From Prolixibacteraceae bacterium (GTDB taxonomy: Bacteria > Bacteroidota > Bacteroidia > Bacteroidales > Prolixibacteraceae), in contig DOAQ01000008.1 of NCBI GenBank assembly GCA_003506435.1, positions 34,644-98,643 on the forward strand: a DNA stretch of 64,000 nt. The letters are read 5' to 3'. The notes below the pieces were generated by a model. That model was not told the origin of the DNA and searched no databases. It was given only the letters and a program-made list of their open reading frames with translations. This document shows positions 60,301-64,000 of this stretch, in pieces. How positions within the stretch are numbered: the stretch's first letter is position 1; each line of letters begins with the position of its first letter. A program made the position numbers and the translations under genes.

Positions 60301-60922
60301 CGCCGACAATATGATCACGAAAGGCGAACAAACAGTCGATAACCCGGGCGACATGGCCATCATCGGCAATACAGAGCCCCGCTATCAGTATAGCTTTACC
60401 TTGGGCGCCGAATGGAATGGTTTCTTCTTTTCCGCCTTCTTCCACGGAGTAGGTAAACAGGACTGGTATCCGGGTTCAGAAACTGCTTTTTGGGGTATGT
60501 ATAACCGGGGATACAATCAGATGCCTGCCTGGCACCTCGGTAATTATTGGACAGAAGACAATCGCGATGCTTATCTGCCACGGTATGCCCAGTACAACGG
60601 GGCTCTCGGATATTCAAATTATGTTCCCAACGATCGCTATCTCCAAAAAGTGTCTTTTTTACGGCTGAAAAACCTGCAAATAGGATATTCGCTGCCTAAT
60701 ACTTTGATATCTAAAGTTGGTATGAAGGATGCCCGTATCTATCTCAGTGGCGAAAATCTTGCCAGTTGGTCGCCGTTGTATAAAGTAGCCAAAAACTTTA
60801 TGGATGTGTCGACAGCAACCGGTAATTCCGATTCGGACCTCAATAGTAGTTACAATCAGGGGGATGGTAACAGTTATCCGTTGCTGAAAACAATTTCGTT
60901 TGGTATCTCGCTCACCTACTAA
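57368..60922 (+). CDS. SusC/RagA TonB-dependent transporter of locus 3, with STN domain
   Basis: 1184 residues from ATG at 57368 (MKKKQIRPFNRLRYF); a longer frame from 57281 would run through the hairpin and is rejected. Signal region MKLTIFLLLIGVLGATANSY. STN domain (FDLRHADVTIKEVFEEISLM) near 43-110. CarboxypepD-like domain (GTVTDSSGQPLPGVSVVVKG). TonB box IEEVVAIGYGTQKKVNLTG, plug, and a barrel ending ISFGISLTY. Balanced base composition throughout, unlike the SusCs of loci 1 and 2. Partner of the SusD at 61077; a 43-codon ORF lies between them. Confidence 0.95.
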   Translation: MKKKQIRPFNRLRYFTPKLFLCMKLTIFLLLIGVLGATANSYSQQSRFDLRHADVTIKEVFEEISLMSDFEFFYSNDDINVNEKVAVNVKNGSIEEILDQILDVETLKYKVMNSAVIISRRDVKGWDSPVAQQQKSMSGTVTDSSGQPLPGVSVVVKGTTTGTITDFDGKYTLANVPADATLVYSFVGMRAQEITVTGKTTVNVVMEEETIGIEEVVAIGYGTQKKVNLTGAIEAVGREVFENRSTSNTTQALQGAIPNLNISLEDGKPTRSASYNVRGKTSIGQGGSALILIDGVEGNPSFLNPNDIESVTVLKDAASAAIYGARGSFGVVLITTKRPQKGRTTVNYTGNYSIQSLAKEPEFVTDAVTWVEHFRASYYNRQGTVPTSINNNTQYYSDEWLERLKAWKASGEGPKTEILPNGNYEYYSNTDWMGLLFKDHTFAQDHNVAISGGSEKSDFYVSARLYDFGGMYNFDPDTYHSYNFRAKGSLQAYKWLKLTNNMEFANDDYHMPFSAQGRSANVQRYIEVNAFPSLPMYNPDGTYTRGGAATLGAFVDGNNYQDNKRNLFKNTVGFNTNFFGNTFRVNGDYTFRYDGRDFFFKRVKVPYYQNSKATNPSYMGDANGIIYEWMGHTVYTASNLYAEYEKTFAQKHYVKAMVGWNYETSSYKANSIERNSLLLESAESVQLATGTSIIPGASVTRWKTTGTFFRLNYGYKDRYLVEVNGRYDGSSRFPTNQQWGFFPSVSGGWRLSEEPFWNVDKNILSDIKFRASYGSLGNGNIPPYQFLELLSISTSGRVLDGVLGKKTNAPAPIPDGLTWEKATTTDVGLDFGMLKGKLRFTGDYYVRKTTDMYVPGPTLPDIFGATSPKGNYADMTTNGFEVTLSWEDQFTLANKPFRFQVRGTLYDYVSKIDKYNNPTKKISDYYNGKIIGELWGFETDGLFQEDPAPGEYINTIFNASADAVWRAGDLKIRNRDGSADNMITKGEQTVDNPGDMAIIGNTEPRYQYSFTLGAEWNGFFFSAFFHGVGKQDWYPGSETAFWGMYNRGYNQMPAWHLGNYWTEDNRDAYLPRYAQYNGALGYSNYVPNDRYLQKVSFLRLKNLQIGYSLPNTLISKVGMKDARIYLSGENLASWSPLYKVAKNFMDVSTATGNSDSDLNSSYNQGDGNSYPLLKTISFGISLTY

Positions 60923-60940
60923 TCTTTAAAACAGAAGAAT

Positions 60941-61072
60941 ATGAAACGAGTCAGGAGTGCCATACCTCTCATTCAAGTGGATAATTATTATGACGAGTTC
61001 CATGCGTTGAAAAATTTAGTTGAAAAGCTGACAATGATACGCAAATTGCACAAACTTAATTTGAAAAAATAA
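60941..61072 (+). CDS. Small ORF between susC and susD of locus 3, 43 aa
   Basis: ATG at 60941 to TAA at 61070-61072, 43 residues (MKRVRSAIPLIQVDNYYDEF start, KLHKLNLKK end), with 18 bases after susC and 4 bases before susD. Charged, probably helical, no signal peptide. The other two loci have no ORF in this gap. No family recognised. The tight spacing is the main support. Confidence 0.4.
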   Translation: MKRVRSAIPLIQVDNYYDEFHALKNLVEKLTMIRKLHKLNLKK

Positions 61073-61076
61073 ACAC

Positions 61077-62882
61077 ATGAAAAAGTATATATTAGTTATT
61101 TTAGCAATAGGTTTCCTATTTTCCGGCTGCGAAATGGACGAACCGGCTGTTACCTCTACGGATAAGGGAGCCATATTCGGTTCAGCGGAAGGGCTGAGTG
61201 CTTATTCGATGTCGTTTTACGATATGTTTCTTAGTGCCTCCGATCAGGCGATAGTCGAACAATCGCTGGTCGATTACGGGGCTACCAATACGCTCAGTGG
61301 ATTTACGTTACTTAATTCGTTCAGCGAAAATAATTCATCAGGCTGGAGTTGGTCTGATTTGCGCAATATCAATTATTTTATCGTTAATTGTACTGATCCT
61401 GCCGTTCCTGAAAGTGTCAGGAACAACTATATCGGCCTTGCCCGTTTTTTTCGTGCATGGTTTTACTATGATAAAATAAGGCGGTTTGGCGATGTTCCGT
61501 GGGTAGATCATCCATTGAACCCGGATGAGGAAGCAATATTGTATGGTTCCCGAGACTCGCGCGAACTGGTAATGGAAAAAGTATATGAAGACCTGATGTT
61601 TGCCGCCCAGAACATCACCCGCACTGCTGATGCCACGCAATGTACACTGATAACGAAATGGGTTGCATACGCGTTTGCTTCGCGTGTCTGCCTGTTCGAA
61701 GGAACTTTCCGTAAGTATCACAACCTGACCCTTACAACGTCTGCTGCTACATGGCTGAAACGGTCAGAGGACGCGGCGAACGAAGTGATGAAACAATCCG
61801 GCAAATCGTTAAACAACAATTATCGCGCGTTGTTTACCAGCGACAATCCTCCTACTTCAGAGACGTTGCTGGCTATTGCTTCAAGCGCTACCCTGGGGGT
61901 AAAACACAATGCCAACTGGCGGTGGACTTCGGAAACTTATGGAACAGGCTTGAACCTGATTCGTCCTTTTATCTGCACCTACCTGCAAAAAGACGGGACT
62001 CCTTACACCAACCGTGCAGGCTGGCAGTATGAGGATTTCTATCAGGAATTTCAGAACCGTGATACCCGGTTGAACGCAACGCTCCGTTATCCGGGGTATA
62101 TGCGCGAAGGAAAGCTTACCTTACCGGTATATAGCGGGTATGCCCGCCTGGGTTACCAACCGATTAAACTTTGCGTTGATGCTACGATAGGCGATAGTCA
62201 GACCGAAAGCACCCATGCCATACAGTTGGTCCGCTTCGGCGAAGTATTACTTAATTATGCTGAAGCGAAAGCCGAACAGGGTACGCTTACCGATGCAGAC
62301 TGGGCTGCTACCATCGGAAAACTAAGGGCACGTGGAGGTATCACCGGAGGGCTTACCACAAAACCGACAGTGGCCGATCAATATATGAAAGACACCTACT
62401 TCCCCGGCATCAGCGATCCGGTGATATTGGAAATCCGCCGTGAGCGTGCTGTCGAATTGATGTTCGAAGGGTTCCGTTTTGATGACCTGCGGCGCTGGAA
62501 ATGTGGCGATCTGTTCAAAAAGAGCTGGACGGGCATGTACATATCCGGAGTTAATAAACCTCTTGATGTCGATCATAATAACACCCATGACGTAATTTAC
62601 TATACTGATAATGCAGGGTTGGCAGCCGCAGTGGCTCTTTCAAACAATGCAAACCCGTATAAAGTAAAAGTAAGTACCGATCCTGCAGCGACAATTATTC
62701 AGGTACATGCCGCTGGAAACGGCACAGGTTATTATCTGGCATGGTACACAAACAACGACTCCAAAAAGGTATGGGGCCCGAAGCAGTACTTCTATCCCAT
62801 TCCGGTTGGTGCGCTGAATAATAACCCGCAACTTGTACAGAATAAAGGTTGGGAGAATGGCGCTACGAATGATGGAAATTAA
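61077..62882 (+). CDS. SusD/RagB substrate-binding lipoprotein of locus 3
   Basis: 601 residues; lipoprotein signal KYILVILAIGFLFSGCEMDE with Cys near 19. SusD scaffold: GLARFFRAWFYYDKIRRFGD near 120-140, VRFGEVLLNYAEAKAEQGTL near 380-400, and EIRRERAVELMFEGFRFDDL near 455-475. An inserted 70-residue segment near 510-580 precedes the C-terminus PIPVGALNNNPQ. Surface lipoprotein partner of the SusC at 57368. Confidence 0.95.
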   Translation: MKKYILVILAIGFLFSGCEMDEPAVTSTDKGAIFGSAEGLSAYSMSFYDMFLSASDQAIVEQSLVDYGATNTLSGFTLLNSFSENNSSGWSWSDLRNINYFIVNCTDPAVPESVRNNYIGLARFFRAWFYYDKIRRFGDVPWVDHPLNPDEEAILYGSRDSRELVMEKVYEDLMFAAQNITRTADATQCTLITKWVAYAFASRVCLFEGTFRKYHNLTLTTSAATWLKRSEDAANEVMKQSGKSLNNNYRALFTSDNPPTSETLLAIASSATLGVKHNANWRWTSETYGTGLNLIRPFICTYLQKDGTPYTNRAGWQYEDFYQEFQNRDTRLNATLRYPGYMREGKLTLPVYSGYARLGYQPIKLCVDATIGDSQTESTHAIQLVRFGEVLLNYAEAKAEQGTLTDADWAATIGKLRARGGITGGLTTKPTVADQYMKDTYFPGISDPVILEIRRERAVELMFEGFRFDDLRRWKCGDLFKKSWTGMYISGVNKPLDVDHNNTHDVIYYTDNAGLAAAVALSNNANPYKVKVSTDPAATIIQVHAAGNGTGYYLAWYTNNDSKKVWGPKQYFYPIPVGALNNNPQLVQNKGWENGATNDGN

Positions 62883-62919
62883 TCTGCAATAATTTAAAAA
62901 AATAAAAAGGTTACTCAAA

Positions 62920-63056
62920 AAGAGGCTGTCCAAAAAGTTCTAAAATCCGCAACTCGCGTCACCCTGAATTTATTTCAGGGTCTGATTATATTAGAAAGAT
63001 GAGATCCCGAAACAAGTTCGGGATGACTTGACTTCAGACTTTTTGGACAGCCTCTT
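62920..63056. repeat. 137-bp MITE-like element with perfect 19-bp terminal inverted repeats
   Basis: AAGAGGCTGTCCAAAAAGT (62920-62938) and its exact reverse complement (63038-63056) bound the element. Inside are two further hairpins: CCCTGAA/TTCAGGG near 62963-62980 and ATCCCGAA/TTCGGGAT near 63004-63024. No coding sequence. It lies between susD and the EEP hydrolase gene of locus 3. Confidence 0.8.
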
Positions 63057-63155
63057 CACAGAGTTTTGCACAAAGGGCACAGAAAAGCAGACTGGTTTCA
63101 AGCAAATTAAAAAAATAATTACGGCATTAAAAATGCCCGAAAGAAAACACAAAAG

Positions 63156-63953
63156 ATGGGAAATAGTATATGGTCAAAGTGGTATAAAATAACCGGTTTG
63201 CTTATTTTGTGTTGTTTCTTGCTTACTTCCGGTGAAAGCAATGCACAAACAACCCCTTTTCGTTTAAAAATAATGAGTTTTAATGTATGTCGGTCGGGCG
63301 AACTGACCCACTATTCGGTTGTTCCCTTTGCGAACCTGATCCAACAATATCAACCCGACATCATTGCCTTACAGGAGCTGGATTACAAGACAACACGAAA
63401 TACAGGTATCGACTTTGCAACAAAATTAGGCGCTGCCTTGGGCATGTTCCCGGTTTTCGGAAGGACGATTTTCTATCAAGGAGGCGAGTATGGCATAGCA
63501 GTGCTTTCAAAATATCCCTTTTTGTCGGTAAAAACCGAACCATTGCCAAGTCCCGCCGGGACAAAAGAACAGAGAGCTGTTCTGATTACCGAAATCCGGC
63601 TTCCTTCCGGTCAGGATATCCGGTTTGCCAGCACCCATCTCGACCATTCCACCGATGCAATAGGTTCGGTGATGGCCAGTGCGCTAAATACCTTTCTTCT
63701 GAAAGATGATACACCAACTATTGTCGGGGGCGATTTTAATGCGAAACCGGAAACAGGTACCATCGCTAACGAAATGCAGCAATGGAAACGGTTTTGTAAC
63801 AACGATCCGACTTCTCCAAACGACCCGACCAGCAAAATTGATTACCTGTTTGGCTATCCGAAAGAAAAATGCAGGACGATCAGTTATCAGGTTATTGCCC
63901 GGACAGGTATTTCCGATCATTGCCCCATTGTAGCAGAAATCGAATTTCAATAA
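63156..63953 (+). CDS. Exported endonuclease/exonuclease/phosphatase-family hydrolase
   Basis: 265 residues with signal peptide (ITGLLILCCFLLTSGESNAQ, cleavage near 31). EEP fold motifs in order: IMSFNVCRSG near 39-48, DIIALQELDYKT near 69-80 (metal-binding Glu), RFASTHLDH near 149-157, TIVGGDFNAKP near 185-195 (Asp-Phe-Asn) and GISDHCPIVAEIEF at the C-terminus (catalytic His). Such metal-dependent enzymes cleave phosphodiesters or phosphate esters (nucleic acids, sphingomyelin, inositol phosphates). Signal peptide and position after susCD suggest a periplasmic or surface role on a phosphorylated substrate. Confidence 0.88.
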   Translation: MGNSIWSKWYKITGLLILCCFLLTSGESNAQTTPFRLKIMSFNVCRSGELTHYSVVPFANLIQQYQPDIIALQELDYKTTRNTGIDFATKLGAALGMFPVFGRTIFYQGGEYGIAVLSKYPFLSVKTEPLPSPAGTKEQRAVLITEIRLPSGQDIRFASTHLDHSTDAIGSVMASALNTFLLKDDTPTIVGGDFNAKPETGTIANEMQQWKRFCNNDPTSPNDPTSKIDYLFGYPKEKCRTISYQVIARTGISDHCPIVAEIEFQ

Positions 63954-63961
63954 TCAGAAAA

Positions 63962-64000
63962 ATGCAAAAATTAAATATCGAAGTTGTCAAAAGTCGATTG
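63962..64000 (+). CDS. Start of the next gene of locus 3 (runs off the window)
   Basis: ATG at 63962, 8 bases after the hydrolase stop, opens a frame (MQKLNIEVVKSRL) that is still open at the window edge. Only 13 codons are visible, so neither product nor reality can be judged beyond the tight operon-like spacing. Confidence 0.35.
   Translation, partial: MQKLNIEVVKSRL

Noticed and set aside
1..64000. tRNA, rRNA, prophage or complete insertion sequence
   Set aside because: No cloverleaf, rRNA-like or transposase/integrase sequence was found on either strand; only short inverted-repeat elements are present.

Overview
The window is chromosomal DNA from a member of the Bacteroidota, most likely the order Bacteroidales/Marinilabiliales (free-living or gut relatives such as Prolixibacteraceae; this placement is inference). 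The evidence is three SusC/SusD outer-membrane pairs with ECF sigma/FecR partners, a type IX secretion (T9SS) C-terminal sorting domain, a DUF4834 protein, promoters of the TAnnTTTG type, and almost no Shine-Dalgarno sequences. No rRNA, tRNA, CRISPR array or complete insertion sequence was seen.

Layout. 1-14.3 kb is mostly core genome: a truncated CPBP membrane protease; a two-gene redox unit (exported FAD oxidoreductase plus membrane polyferredoxin); a small ECF sigma/anti-sigma/DUF4252 operon; phosphate (Pit + DUF47) and potassium (Kup) uptake; dusB; a TauE/SafE exporter with a methyltransferase; DUF4834; and glycyl-tRNA synthetase. 14.3-27.4 kb is an export cluster. On the minus strand, a TolC-like protein, a HlyD-like adaptor, two MacB-type ATPases and two FtsX/MacB-type permeases follow each other. 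Divergent from them is an NtrC-type sigma-54 response regulator with its NtrY-like histidine kinase. A good -24/-12 match sits before tolC. Nearly every junction in the cluster carries GC-rich inverted repeats, and two tiny fossils of permease C-termini show that further permease genes were lost. 27.5-32.1 kb encodes a 1530-residue secreted T9SS protein with HYR-like repeats, a C-type lectin-like domain and a PKD-like domain. cysS follows.

34.1-64 kb holds three consecutive trans-envelope-regulated polysaccharide/nutrient utilisation loci, all on the plus strand. Locus 1 is sigma, a 52-aa ORF, FecR, SusC, SusD, a CBM9-like protein, an amidohydrolase and a GH172 (DUF2961) enzyme, ending in a frameshifted and truncated Tat-exported sugar-isomerase-like fragment. 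Locus 2 is sigma, FecR, SusC, SusD, a PD40 propeller lipoprotein and a clan GH-A glycosidase. Locus 3 is sigma, FecR, SusC, a 43-aa ORF, SusD, an exported endonuclease/exonuclease/phosphatase (EEP) hydrolase, and continues past the window. In each locus the SusC has an STN domain. The expected circuit is therefore SusC (ligand sensed during TonB-dependent import) to FecR to sigma to transcription of susCD.

Unexplained structure is concentrated between genes. A stable hairpin occurs in all three fecR-susC gaps and in the gap after susD of loci 1 and 2. A 17-bp perfect inverted repeat spans the sigma-fecR junction of locus 2. Five exact 23-bp tandem units with a TGTGA/TCACA dyad separate loci 1 and 2. 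Four 11-bp tandem units separate loci 2 and 3. A 137-bp element with perfect 19-bp terminal inverted repeats follows the third susD. All functional assignments are from reading motifs and family resemblance, with no database search.
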